DNA of 64,000 nt from Ramlibacter tataouinensis (GTDB lineage Bacteria > Pseudomonadota > Gammaproteobacteria > Burkholderiales > Burkholderiaceae_C): positions 46,091 to 110,090 of the forward strand of contig DIZF01000019.1 in the NCBI GenBank assembly GCA_002427815.1. Reading direction: 5' to 3'. The notes beneath the pieces are model-generated. The model did no database searches and was not told the origin of the DNA. It was given only the letters and a program-made list of their open reading frames with translations. Made by a program: the position numbers and the translations under genes. Within the stretch, counting starts at the first letter, position 1, and each line of letters begins with the position of its first letter. Shown piece after piece: positions 25,956 to 34,788 of this stretch.

Positions 25956-26955
25956 CCGCCGCCGGGTTCTTCGGCGAAAACTCCGCAGCCAGTTCCAGGG
26001 CCGCGACCATGCTGCCCGCATCTGCGCGGCCCGTGCCCGCGATGTCGAATGCCGTGCCGTGGTCGACCGAAGTTCGCACGAACGGCAGGCCGACGGTGAC
26101 ATTGACCCCGGCCTCCAGGCCGAGCACCTTCACCGGGCCATGGCCCTGGTCGTGGTACATGGCGACGACGAGGTCGAAGTCGCCGCGCGTCGCGCGAAAG
26201 AACAGGGTATCGGCCGGCAGCGGCCCCTGCACATCGAGTCCGTCGCGCACGCAGGCCGCCACCGCCGGGGCGATCTTGTCGGCTTCCTCGCCGTGCCCGA
26301 ACAAGCCGCCCTCCCCGGCATGCGGATTGATCCCGCACACGGCGATGCGCGGCCTGGCAATGCCCGCGCGCACCAGCAGTTCGTTGCCGCGCCGGATGGT
26401 GCGCTCCACCAGGCCCGGCTCGATCCGGGCGATGGCGTCCAGCAGCCCGATGTGGGTGGTGACATGGATCACGCGCAGCCGCGGTGCCACCAGCAGCATG
26501 GACACTTCCGGCGTTCCGCTCAGGTAGGCCAGCATCTCGGTGTGGCCGGGATAGCGGTGGCCCGCCGCATGCAGCGCCTCCTTGTTCAGCGGCGCGGTGC
26601 AGATGGCGCCGGCAAATCCGCTTTGCGCCACCTCCACGGCTTTGACGATGAACCGGTACGCTGCCTCGCCGCCGACCGCCGCCAGGCGACCGAACGGCAG
26701 GTCGGACGGCACGATGTCCAGATCCAGGCAGTCGATGGAACCCGGCGCGAACAAGGCTTCCCCGGGCTGGCGGATGGTGCGCACGGCGAGCTCCACGCCG
26801 GTCAGCTTCACGGCCTGCCGCAGGCGCCGGGTGTCGCCGATCACCAGCGGACGCAGGCGGCTGCGCACCGCCGGCTGGCTCACGCTCTTCGCGATCACCT
26901 CGGGGCCGACGCCGGTGGGGTCCCCCATGGTGATGAGGACGATGGGACGCTCCAT
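25939..26955 (-). CDS. pdxA2: 4-phosphothreonate/4-hydroxythreonine-4-phosphate dehydrogenase (PdxA2 type)
   Basis: A 338-residue NAD-dependent decarboxylating dehydrogenase. PdxA-family motifs include ITMGDPTGVGPEV at the start, GYPGHTEMLAYLSG-like zinc-site residues around the middle, CGINPHAGEGGLFG and MYHDQGHGPVKVLG with metal-binding histidines. It is only 12 bases downstream of a DUF1537 kinase, the known partner in catabolism of D-threonate and related four-carbon acid sugars, where it yields dihydroxyacetone phosphate. This context favours PdxA2 over the vitamin B6 enzyme. Confidence 0.88.
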   Translation of the reverse strand: MERPIVLITMGDPTGVGPEVIAKSVSQPAVRSRLRPLVIGDTRRLRQAVKLTGVELAVRTIRQPGEALFAPGSIDCLDLDIVPSDLPFGRLAAVGGEAAYRFIVKAVEVAQSGFAGAICTAPLNKEALHAAGHRYPGHTEMLAYLSGTPEVSMLLVAPRLRVIHVTTHIGLLDAIARIEPGLVERTIRRGNELLVRAGIARPRIAVCGINPHAGEGGLFGHGEEADKIAPAVAACVRDGLDVQGPLPADTLFFRATRGDFDLVVAMYHDQGHGPVKVLGLEAGVNVTVGLPFVRTSVDHGTAFDIAGTGRADAGSMVAALELAAEFSPKNPAAVSARP

Positions 26956-26967
26956 GCTGGTTCTTTC

Positions 26968-28218
26968 TCAGGAAGGCGCCAAGGCGCGCCGGGTGGAATG
27001 CCGCTGCCGGCCGAAGTGCCGGATGATGCACTCTAATGCCGACGCATCGCCGAAGCCACCCGCCTTGAGCACGAACTGCGGCACAGCCAGGCCCCTCACG
27101 CGGGCCAGCGAGATGCCGGGTTCGAATTCGCCGGTGACGTCCAGGCGGTCGATCGCCAGCTCGTTGAACAGGGCGCGGGCGGTGTCCCCGCCGGTCAGGA
27201 CGCAGGTTGCGGCGTGCCGCAACAAGGGCGCCGTGGTCCGCGCCATCGCCTGGACCAGCGAACGCGAGAACGGCTGCCTGACGGCACCGCCAACGGCAAA
27301 CAGCAGGTTGCGACCGCTGCGCAGCGTTTCGTGCGCGGTTTCCAGGGCCTTGCGGCGGTCTTGCGCATGCTGCTCGCCGGTCCACTGCCCGGCGTCCAGG
27401 CGGATGACCTGCGCATCGCCCGATGCCTCCACCTGCTGCACCTGCGCGGCGGAGGCTTGCGAGAAGCTTCCCACCAGCGTCAGCACCGGGCCTGCCGGCG
27501 CCGGCGCGGCGCTCTCCCGGCCTGCATCGATGACCTTCGGGTCGAGATGCTGCGCCAGGGCCCGAGCCAGTCCGGCGGACCCCGCCACCAGCAGGCCCGC
27601 TGCGGGAGCGCACAACGCCGTGGCCAGGCGCGCCAGCTCGTCCTGGTTCGCAGCATCCACCACGACAGCTCTGGCGTCGCCGGCCAAGGCACGCTGGATC
27701 AGCAGGGTGATTTGTGCCGGATCCGCCAGGGGCTGCGCCAGCAAGGCCGGTTGCAGCCCCGCCAGGTGCAGCATGCTCATCAGGTCGCCGGCCTGGCCCG
27801 GTTCCCCGACCGGACGCCCCTGAAGGCACAGCCTGCCGCCGCTGAGCGTGCGCCCTTGCTCCGGAAACGACGGCGCGACCACGGCCCCGGTGAAGCGTGG
27901 CGCGGCGCCAAGGGCGGCCGCCAGTTCCGCTCCGACATGCCCGCGCAGCGTGGAGTCGATCTTCTTGTAGACCAGTTGGTGGACGAAGCCGTTGTCGGCG
28001 ATCTGTTCAAACGCACGTGCGGTCGCCGCCACGGCCGCAGCGCGCTCCATCGCCCGGCTGTCGGTGTCAATCGCCATGCGGGCCGACTGGGCCTGGCCGT
28101 CGCCCAGGACCACCGACACTGGACCGCAAACCCTGGCAAACGCCGCCGCGCAGTCGGCCGCACCCGACAGGTCGTCGGCCACGATGCAGAAGGAGCGAAG
28201 GGTGGGGGATTGTGTCAA
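26968..28218 (-). CDS. Four-carbon acid sugar kinase (DUF1537 family)
   Basis: A 416-residue kinase that phosphorylates D-threonate, L-threonate, erythronate or a related acid. The N-terminus FCIVADDLSGAADCAAAFA is the family signature, followed by VYKKIDSTLRGHVGAEL and near the end CVLTGGDTARALF for nucleotide binding. The start is taken as a TTG that overlaps the stop of the upstream cytochrome gene (TTGA), with GGGGAGC just ahead; this gives the usual family length. It forms a pathway pair with the PdxA2-type dehydrogenase. No transporter gene is adjacent. Confidence 0.88.
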   Translation of the reverse strand: MTQSPTLRSFCIVADDLSGAADCAAAFARVCGPVSVVLGDGQAQSARMAIDTDSRAMERAAAVAATARAFEQIADNGFVHQLVYKKIDSTLRGHVGAELAAALGAAPRFTGAVVAPSFPEQGRTLSGGRLCLQGRPVGEPGQAGDLMSMLHLAGLQPALLAQPLADPAQITLLIQRALAGDARAVVVDAANQDELARLATALCAPAAGLLVAGSAGLARALAQHLDPKVIDAGRESAAPAPAGPVLTLVGSFSQASAAQVQQVEASGDAQVIRLDAGQWTGEQHAQDRRKALETAHETLRSGRNLLFAVGGAVRQPFSRSLVQAMARTTAPLLRHAATCVLTGGDTARALFNELAIDRLDVTGEFEPGISLARVRGLAVPQFVLKAGGFGDASALECIIRHFGRQRHSTRRALAPS

Positions 28219-28538
28219 CGGCTCCCCACGCGGACGGGCGGCGGCGGAAACCGGTAGATCGTCCGGTTCAGGTAGCGCGCGACCTCGTCGATGTCGGCTT
28301 CGGTCCAGCCCAGCTGGCCGACCTGCTGCCAGCGGCGCACCTGCAGCTTGAGGCTGGTCCAGTCGCGCGCCTGCCGGCGAGCGCGCCAATGCACCTGCGT
28401 GTTGTGGCATTCGATGCAATGCGTCGAATACAACAGCTGCCCGCGGCTGGGCGCGGGTTCGGCCTCGGCAGCTGCGCCCGCGGTGGCCGAGGCAAGGGCC
28501 GCCAGCGTCATCACGATGCGAATGAATGGTGAGGTCAT
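28215..28538 (-). CDS. Small monoheme cytochrome c-like protein
   Basis: A 107-residue exported protein with a signal peptide (IVMTLAALASATAGAAAEA) and one heme-binding motif CIECH at about residues 42-46. The C-terminal half (DEVARYLNRTIYRFP) has the helix common to such cytochromes, but no clear distal Met is present. It is likely a periplasmic electron carrier or diheme-type fragment. It lies 38 bases downstream of a membrane protein gene and is coupled to the kinase gene by stop/start overlap, which is probably accidental. Confidence 0.82.
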   Translation of the reverse strand: MTSPFIRIVMTLAALASATAGAAAEAEPAPSRGQLLYSTHCIECHNTQVHWRARRQARDWTSLKLQVRRWQQVGQLGWTEADIDEVARYLNRTIYRFPPPPVRVGSR

Positions 28539-28576
28539 CGTCTCATGTCAGGTCACAGAACAGCGTGCGGGATGCG

Positions 28577-29125
28577 TCAACGCCGGCTCATGGCGTCTCC
28601 CGGCGGGGTGACGGGGTGGCCGACCCATCTGCTCATCTCGAACAGGAGGCAGCCCACCCAGCCGGCACTCGCCAGCACCGTGACCCAAAGCCCGACGGCG
28701 AGGACATCGGCGCCGTTTGCGCCGGCGCTCTTGAACAGCAGCGGGGTCAGCGGCTTGACCAGCAGCATCGCGGCCAGCCCCACCGCGCCGGCGAGCATGA
28801 CGATCCATCCCAGCCACCGCAGCAGCCACCCCGACAGGCGAGGCGGCCGTGCGTCCAGCGCCGCCGGGTAGCTCACCACCATGTAAACGCGAAAGGCCAT
28901 GGCGCCGCAGATAAGAAAAAGCACCCAGGTCCCGAGACCGGCGCCAAGTCCGGTCCTCGTGGCCAGGCTGATCCACGGGGCGTCCTGTCCGAAGGCGCCC
29001 TGCGCGAAACCGAGCAAGGCCAGGCAGTAAAGCGTTCGGGTGACCCGGCTCGCGGGCACCGGCTTGATGGCGCTCTGTGGCCATTCGACGGTAGTGTCCT
29101 GAAACGCAGAAGAGTCCATTTTCAT
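28577..29125 (-). CDS. Hypothetical membrane protein
   Basis: A 182-residue protein with about four membrane helices (YCLALLGFAQGAF, TWVLFLICGAMAFRVYMVV, GWIVMLAGAVGLAAMLLV, AVGLWVTVLASAGWVGCLLF). The start at ATG 29125 follows a strong GGGAGGGGAG. No catalytic motif is visible. It precedes the small cytochrome c gene, so the pair may form a small electron-transfer module, but there are no heme-ligand patterns that prove it. Confidence 0.7.
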   Translation of the reverse strand: MKMDSSAFQDTTVEWPQSAIKPVPASRVTRTLYCLALLGFAQGAFGQDAPWISLATRTGLGAGLGTWVLFLICGAMAFRVYMVVSYPAALDARPPRLSGWLLRWLGWIVMLAGAVGLAAMLLVKPLTPLLFKSAGANGADVLAVGLWVTVLASAGWVGCLLFEMSRWVGHPVTPPGDAMSRR

Positions 29126-29381
29126 TTTTGCTCCCCTCCCAGGGCACAAAATGTTACACCAAGCCGCGGGGACGATACGGCGATCCGCAACGCCGACGAC
29201 TTCAACATGCCGATGCAGGAACTTGTCACCGAGTACTGCTGGAACGGCATCTGGAACCGGCCCGGACTCGACCGCCGCACCCGCAGCATGCTGGACCTGG
29301 CGATGAGCACCGCGCCGGCGGCGCTTGTGCTCCTGGCTTGCCGTCAGCGAGCGGCGCGCTGCGCCGCGGGCGGCCAAGCTG

Positions 29382-29864
29382 TCACTGCTGGAGCAGGATC
29401 TGCATGATGATTCCGGTGGCGATCGCGACCAGAACGTAGTCGGACCCTGTCTGAACCCAGTGATAGCCGCGCGGAGGAGCGCTCAGATGGTGGCCACGCC
29501 AGTCATCGACGACGTAGTTGTTGTGCCGGTATTGCTGCGGAAGACGCTCGCCCCGGTAGAAATTGCGGTCGGGTCCGGCGCCTGGGCCGCGCTCCGGATT
29601 CTGGTATCCACTTCCCCCACGCCGATCATTTTGGTATGCGCCCGGCCCCCGTTCCGCACTTTGGTCCGCACGCGAGCCGCGCTGCATATTCTGATTTGTG
29701 CGAGGGCGCTGCACATTCTGCTGTCCACGCGGCTGGTTGCCCTGGCGGTTGCCCTGACGCATGTTGTCGCGCACATTCGGAGGGTCATTGGGTTGGGCGA
29801 AGGCCACATTTCCCAAACCAAGCGTCATCGCCATGACGGCGGCCAAAACTGATTTGCTGTTCAT
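29382..29864 (-). CDS. RcnB family periplasmic protein
   Basis: A 160-residue exported protein with a signal peptide (VLAAVMAMTLGLGNVAFAQ), a long Asn/Gln/Arg/Gly-rich repeat-like linker and the C-terminal RcnB domain. That domain carries GERLPQQYRHNNYVVDDW, PPRGYHWVQ and GSDYVLVAIATGII. RcnB of E. coli modulates nickel and cobalt homeostasis; most homologues are uncharacterised. The linker is hydrophilic and probably disordered. Confidence 0.9.
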   Translation of the reverse strand: MNSKSVLAAVMAMTLGLGNVAFAQPNDPPNVRDNMRQGNRQGNQPRGQQNVQRPRTNQNMQRGSRADQSAERGPGAYQNDRRGGSGYQNPERGPGAGPDRNFYRGERLPQQYRHNNYVVDDWRGHHLSAPPRGYHWVQTGSDYVLVAIATGIIMQILLQQ

Positions 29865-30212
29865 ATCGGATCCCCGGCGGCTGTGAAGATGCAGCCTTGC
29901 ATCGATGGCTCCCTTCGTTGCGTCTCGCGCCCGCGGGCTACCGATCAAAATTGAATATAGGAGGACCCGGCGGCAGTGTCGGTGCGCCACCGAACACAGC
30001 AAGGGCAAATCGGATTCGAAAGTTCGCGTTGTCGTCGGCGGTCGCAAGCGTCCTTGAGCCAGATCAATCCGGCAAGCTGCAATCTCTTGAGCAGATCCGT
30101 GCTGTGTGCTCAGCCTTACTGGCGCCGCAGCAATTGCCCTCGTGCAAAAATACGGTCCCGGGGCTTGAAGCCACGGCCTGGTTCTCCCCTCCTTTCAAAC
30201 GCCATTCGATTC
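29865..30212. other. Intergenic stretch without recognised gene
   Basis: These 348 bases separate the RcnB-like gene from the VOC gene and must hold both divergent promoters. An AT-richer patch lies near 29945-29960. I see no RNA gene, strong hairpin or repeat. Open frames here have no coding-like composition. Confidence 0.5.
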
Positions 30213-30656
30213 ATGTCATCCATGCTGCCGCCCTCCTCCGTCATGCCTCCGTTCCACCTGGCCTTTCCCGTGCACGACCTTGCCGCGGCGCGCCGTTTCT
30301 ACGGCGAGCTGCTGGGCTGCCCGGAGGGACGCAGTTCGCCGGAGTGGATCGACTTCAACTTCTACGGCCACCAGATCGTGGCGCACCTGGCGCCCGATGA
30401 GTGCGGGCATCGCAGCTCCAGCCGGGTGGACGACCACGATGTGCCGGTGCGCCATTTCGGCGCCGTGCTGACGATTCCGCAATGGCAGGTGCTGGCCGAC
30501 CGGCTCAAGGCGGCGGGCACGAAATTCGTGATCGAGCCCTACATCCGCTTCAAGGGCGAGCCCGGCGAACAGGCCACCATGTTCTTCCTGGACCCGTCGG
30601 GCAACGCCATCGAGATCAAGGCTTTCGCCAACCTGGATTCGCTGTTCGCCAAGTAG
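30213..30656 (+). CDS. VOC family (glyoxalase/dioxygenase fold) protein
   Basis: A 147-residue single-domain metalloenzyme-like protein with the vicinal oxygen chelate fold. It opens with FHLAFPVHDLAAARRFYGELLG, has a metal-ligand candidate His in FYGHQIVAHL and ends with MFFLDPSGNAIEIKAF, whose Glu is the usual third ligand. The opening His, the central His and this Glu are all there. Possible roles are a lyase, a dioxygenase or a resistance protein. The ATG (MSSML) was taken as the start; a second ATG ten codons later is possible. Confidence 0.88.
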   Translation: MSSMLPPSSVMPPFHLAFPVHDLAAARRFYGELLGCPEGRSSPEWIDFNFYGHQIVAHLAPDECGHRSSSRVDDHDVPVRHFGAVLTIPQWQVLADRLKAAGTKFVIEPYIRFKGEPGEQATMFFLDPSGNAIEIKAFANLDSLFAK

Positions 30657-30672
30657 GCGCCGCCGAGGGCGC

Positions 30673-31479
30673 TCACATCGGCAACAGGCTGTCGCCGATC
30701 CGGTACGCCTCGGAGAACCGATCCAGGCCGTTCAGCCCGCCGTTGACGAGGCGCCGCGCCGCCTGCAGGTTGCCGTTCAGCAGCGCGTCCTTGATCTGCA
30801 GTTCCCTCGCCCCCAGGAACGTGGCCAGCAGATCGGCCGCGACGCGGGCGTCGTTCGCCAGCTCGGGCTTCTGTTCCAGGTCCAGCGGCGGATTCAGCTG
30901 CGGGCCGTACTTCGCGTAGTTGAAGCGCCCGGTCAACTGGACGAAGCCGCGGTCGCGGTAGCGCTCGCCGTCGGGGCTGCCGCGGTTGCCCAGGTCCCTG
31001 CGGTTGTCGTAGAGGTCGAACGGATGACCGGAAGGCGAGGTGTTGAAGCGTGACTGCCCTTCGCTGATCGGCAGGAACGATTCGGTTTCGGCGCGGATCG
31101 TCGCCACGGCCATCAGCGTCATGGTCCGGTGGCTGAGCCCGGCTTGGCCGAGCGAGTCCAGCACCGCCGGCAAACTGGCCTTGATGTTGCCGATCGGCGT
31201 GGACGGGCACATCCGGCTCGCCACCTGCACGGTCATCTGCGCGCTGACGTCCGGCAGATCCGGCTCGTCCACCAGGCCCAGCGCGGCCTGGCTGCGCGGT
31301 CCGGCGATGCCGTCGGCCAACAGCCCCTCGCTGCGCTGAAACGCCATCAGCGCGGCCTGCGTGCCGCCGCCGAACTCGCCGTCGATCCGGCCCGGGTTGA
31401 ACCCGTGCGCCAGCAGCGCGGCCTGCAGGGCCCTGACGGCCTTGCCCTGGTCACCGATACGCAGCACCTCGTCACTCAT
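30673..31479 (-). CDS. Peptidoglycan-binding GH19-like lysozyme
   Basis: A 268-residue protein with an N-terminal peptidoglycan-binding domain (RIGDQGKAVRALQAALL, then GEFGGGTQAALMAFQ) and a C-terminal glycoside hydrolase family 19/lysozyme-like domain. The latter has a candidate catalytic Glu in IRAETESF and the block YRDRGFVQLTGRFNYAKYG. No signal peptide is visible, so export would need a holin, a secretion system or lysis. It is the last gene of a three-hydrolase operon with an alpha/beta hydrolase and a subtilase. Confidence 0.85.
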   Translation of the reverse strand: MSDEVLRIGDQGKAVRALQAALLAHGFNPGRIDGEFGGGTQAALMAFQRSEGLLADGIAGPRSQAALGLVDEPDLPDVSAQMTVQVASRMCPSTPIGNIKASLPAVLDSLGQAGLSHRTMTLMAVATIRAETESFLPISEGQSRFNTSPSGHPFDLYDNRRDLGNRGSPDGERYRDRGFVQLTGRFNYAKYGPQLNPPLDLEQKPELANDARVAADLLATFLGARELQIKDALLNGNLQAARRLVNGGLNGLDRFSEAYRIGDSLLPM

Positions 31480-31513
31480 GATTGCCCTCCTTTGCTTGGG
31501 ACGCACGGCACGC

Positions 31514-32833
31514 TCACGTCGTGGCCACCGCTTTCAGCAGCGCGTAGAACACTTCGGGTTTGCAGATATCCGAGTGGCCGGAGATGAACTTGTCGGCGTT
31601 CAGGTTGTAGATGGAGCCGGCCTTGAAGTCGATGTCGCTGCCCACGGGCTGCAGCTCGCTCGCGACCGCCTCGGTGGTGTTCTGCGCGCCGTTGCGGCCC
31701 AGCCCGCCGAAAGGATCGGTCGGCCCGCCGAAGCTTTGGGCGTTCTGCCCCGCGATCAACGAGGCCAGCGGGTAAGCCAGGCCCACCGCCTTGTCGTTGA
31801 CGGTGCACGTCGCCAGGATCGGCCCGGCAATGCGCCTGTCGGCCACCACGTTGCGGAAGAACCCGACCGTGGTGAACTTGTCCGCGAAGCCATTGTGCGA
31901 AAACGCCCCCTGCAGCAGCGTCATGGTGGCGAACTTCCGCGCCGGCGTTCCTTCCCGGCCCAGCGCCAGCGACGTGACCAGCCGCGCGCCGAAGCTGTGG
32001 CCCACGAGATGCAGTTTGATGTCGGGCGAACGAGCGACAACCGCCTTGACCAGATCGCTCACCGCGGTGCGCCCTATCATCGCGGCCCGCTCCTTCATCT
32101 GGTAGAAGGTCGTCAGGTTGAGCAGATTGGCCGCCGCCGCGGTGACGCCGCTGAACGGATTGAACAGCGCCGCACCACCCGCCGCGCCGCCGGCCGCGCC
32201 ACCCATCGATACCGCGCCGCCGCCGGGTTTGGCGGGGCCCCCCGGCAGCACGACGACGGCGAGCTTTTGCATCAGGTCGGCGCCGCTCATCTGGGCGAAC
32301 AGCCTGGACGCGTCTTCACTGTCGCCGGCCATGTTGGCCATCAGCGAGCGCACCAGCTGGCCGAACTGCGCACGGGCAGCCGGCGTGGTTTCCAGCTCCG
32401 GCAGCAGATCCTTGGCCTGCTGCAGGATGGCGTCGGCATTCGGGGCGGTGAACACCCCCTTCAGGCCGTCGATCTTCTTTGCCAGCAAGGAGATTCGCGC
32501 CGTGGGCGTGACGCTGGCCGCGCCCCCGGGAATGAGCTCTTCGTCGGTGAATTTCTTGGACGGCCACAGGATGCCCACGACCGCGAATTTCCGGTCCAGC
32601 CCCGGCACGGCGTTCTGGTCGAGCAGCGTTCTCACACCCGTGAAGAAATCCTTGTAGAGGGCGCGCGCCTCCTCCATGTTGTTGTTCCAGCCGTGCGACA
32701 TGAGGAACAGGTCGGTGATCCCGGCCTGGGCAAACAGGTCCGCCGCCTTCTGCTCCGAGCCGGCGTCTACGGCCCGGCCCGTCTTGTTCACCGCATATTC
32801 GAAATGCGGAAAACCAGCCAGTTCGTCAGCCAT
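31514..32833 (-). CDS. Alpha/beta hydrolase-fold protein
   Basis: A 439-residue protein with an early oxyanion-type segment (LFLMSHGWNNNMEEA), a long helical insert containing a Gly/Ala-rich stretch (about residues 200-220), and the nucleophile elbow HLVGHSFGARLVTSLAL. A His near the C-terminus (FISGHSDICKPEVF) may complete the triad. It looks like a lipase/esterase-type serine hydrolase. It has no signal peptide. It lies 15 bases from the subtilase and 34 bases from the lysozyme gene in one operon, so the three products probably act together. Confidence 0.83.
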   Translation of the reverse strand: MADELAGFPHFEYAVNKTGRAVDAGSEQKAADLFAQAGITDLFLMSHGWNNNMEEARALYKDFFTGVRTLLDQNAVPGLDRKFAVVGILWPSKKFTDEELIPGGAASVTPTARISLLAKKIDGLKGVFTAPNADAILQQAKDLLPELETTPAARAQFGQLVRSLMANMAGDSEDASRLFAQMSGADLMQKLAVVVLPGGPAKPGGGAVSMGGAAGGAAGGAALFNPFSGVTAAAANLLNLTTFYQMKERAAMIGRTAVSDLVKAVVARSPDIKLHLVGHSFGARLVTSLALGREGTPARKFATMTLLQGAFSHNGFADKFTTVGFFRNVVADRRIAGPILATCTVNDKAVGLAYPLASLIAGQNAQSFGGPTDPFGGLGRNGAQNTTEAVASELQPVGSDIDFKAGSIYNLNADKFISGHSDICKPEVFYALLKAVATT

Positions 32834-32848
32834 GTGGTACTCCTTTGC

Positions 32849-34534
32849 TTACACGGATTGAATCGCACGCATCAGGTCGACCAGACCCGTGCCCTGGAAA
32901 TAGCGGTCGCGCTTCAGGTCGGTGGCCGTGGACACAAAGACCTGCTTCAGCTTCTCGGGCTCGCCGATGAACTCGCGGCGCACCGACAGGAAGGCCGCGA
33001 TGGCGCCCGAGACATGCGGCGCGGCCATGCTGGTGCCGCTGTCTTCCTTGTACTGCGCGGCGACCTTGGCCGGCCGCTTCGTCGTCGCGGGCGCCGGGGG
33101 CGCGCCCCATTGCGCGACGCGCTGCTTCAGCACCCCCAGCTGCGCGGCGTCGGGTGTCGCCGCCGAGGTGGTGGCGCACGAGACGATCTTTTCGCCCGGC
33201 GCCACCAGGTCGGGCTTGGCGCGGCCGTCACCGGTCGGACCCTTGGACGAAAAGTACGAGACGCCGTACAAGTGCGGCATGTCGCGGTGCGTGGATCCCA
33301 CCGTCACTGCGAGGTCGGCGTTGCCGGGGTCGTTGATCGTCAGCCCCAGCCCAGCCGGCACGGTGCCCCGGGCCGCACTCTGCGTAAACCCGTAGCCGGT
33401 GTTGCCCGCCGCCACCACCACCATCACGCCGGACTTGACCAGCCGGTTCACTTCGACGCACAGGGGGCTCTGGCCGCAGGCGAACCATTCGGGCTCGAAG
33501 TCGTAACCCACACTCATGTTGACGCCGTGGACGCGGATGTAGCGGCCGTTGCCGTTGATGCGCTGGATCTCGGCGATCGCCGCGATCAGGCTGCTGGCGC
33601 GGCCATTGCCCTCGTCGTCCAGCACCTTGAGGCTCAGCAGCTTGCAACGCGGCGCGATACCGGCGATGCGCGGCGGCTGGTCGGTCTGCTCCTTCACTTC
33701 GCCGGCCTCGTTGCGGTAGCGGGTGCGGGCGATGATGTCGCCCTGCTCGGCCGTCCTCGAGCCCGCGATGATTCCCGCAACGTGCGTGCCGTGGCCGTAC
33801 CGGTCGATCAGTGCGCCCAGCTCGTTGTCGTCCACGGGCTGATCCGCGGCGGCCGTCAGGTCGCGGTGCCGCAGTGACACTTCGGAAAGATTGAGGTTGT
33901 CGAAGGTCGCGAAATGGGGATGCAGCGCATCGATGCCCGAATCCATCACGGCCCAGACGATCTTGTCGCCGGTGGTGGAAAACGAGTTGAGCGCCGCGTC
34001 GGCCTTGATGGTGCTGACGGATTTGTACAGCAGCGCCTTGACCGGGAAGTCGGGCCAGATGCGGTAGATGGCCGAACGCCCGGCGCGTCCCTTGCTGCGG
34101 GTCTTCGCATCCTCGTCGCCCCGGTCGCGCCGGACCAGCTCACGGATCACCCGCCCGTCCAGTTCGCCGAACACGTACTGCTCGGACATGCCCTCGTCGG
34201 CCAGGCCCAGGCTTCCGTCCGCCGGATGCGGCAGCTGGGGGTCGTCCTTGAAGATCGCCTCGAGGAGCTCGCGCACCCGCTCGCGGGCGGCCTTCCTGCT
34301 CCCGGCAAACTCCAGGTGCAGGTCAATGATGACGTGGTAGATCTTGCGCGGGGTGTCGGGAGCTTTCTTGAGCGCATCGTCCTCGGCCGTCAGCATGTTC
34401 TGCAACGGCGTGGCGATGACCGATCGGTCGAGCACCTGCGGGGTAAAGGGCTTGTCCTGCGGATCGGTCTGGGGCAACGGGCCCGCAGCTTGGGCCGGTG
34501 GGGTCGGGCCCGCGGCTTTCTTTCGTGTGGCCAT
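32849..34534 (-). CDS. S8 family serine peptidase (subtilase)
   Basis: A 561-residue subtilisin-family protease. The triad is Asp in WAVMDSGIDALHPHF, His in DRYGHGTHVAGIIAG and Ser in DSGTSMAAPHVSGAIAAF. The N-terminal region of about 190 residues is Lys/Pro-rich and then alpha/beta, and could act as a pro- or targeting domain; it has no Sec signal. The enzyme heads an operon with an alpha/beta hydrolase and a GH19-like lysozyme. Together they could attack proteins, lipids and cell wall, as in antibacterial or lytic systems. Confidence 0.92.
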   Translation of the reverse strand: MATRKKAAGPTPPAQAAGPLPQTDPQDKPFTPQVLDRSVIATPLQNMLTAEDDALKKAPDTPRKIYHVIIDLHLEFAGSRKAARERVRELLEAIFKDDPQLPHPADGSLGLADEGMSEQYVFGELDGRVIRELVRRDRGDEDAKTRSKGRAGRSAIYRIWPDFPVKALLYKSVSTIKADAALNSFSTTGDKIVWAVMDSGIDALHPHFATFDNLNLSEVSLRHRDLTAAADQPVDDNELGALIDRYGHGTHVAGIIAGSRTAEQGDIIARTRYRNEAGEVKEQTDQPPRIAGIAPRCKLLSLKVLDDEGNGRASSLIAAIAEIQRINGNGRYIRVHGVNMSVGYDFEPEWFACGQSPLCVEVNRLVKSGVMVVVAAGNTGYGFTQSAARGTVPAGLGLTINDPGNADLAVTVGSTHRDMPHLYGVSYFSSKGPTGDGRAKPDLVAPGEKIVSCATTSAATPDAAQLGVLKQRVAQWGAPPAPATTKRPAKVAAQYKEDSGTSMAAPHVSGAIAAFLSVRREFIGEPEKLKQVFVSTATDLKRDRYFQGTGLVDLMRAIQSV

Positions 34535-34788
34535 GGTCTCCTCCGCTTGCTGACGCTGCTCGGGCGGAGCATATGGCGAAGCCCAGCCGGGCGCAACCCG
34601 CTGATACGGGATGGAAAAACCAACTTCGCTGAAGTGGACAATCGCTTTTCCAAGCGAGGCAGCGGGCGACCGAGGCGCCGGCCGCGCCGTCCGGGCAAGC
34701 TGTTACAGCATGTACCAACGATGCAAGGCGGCCAACGCCTGCTCGCCGCCGCGCCAGGCGGCAGCAACCGAACGCCTGCCTTGAGTGT

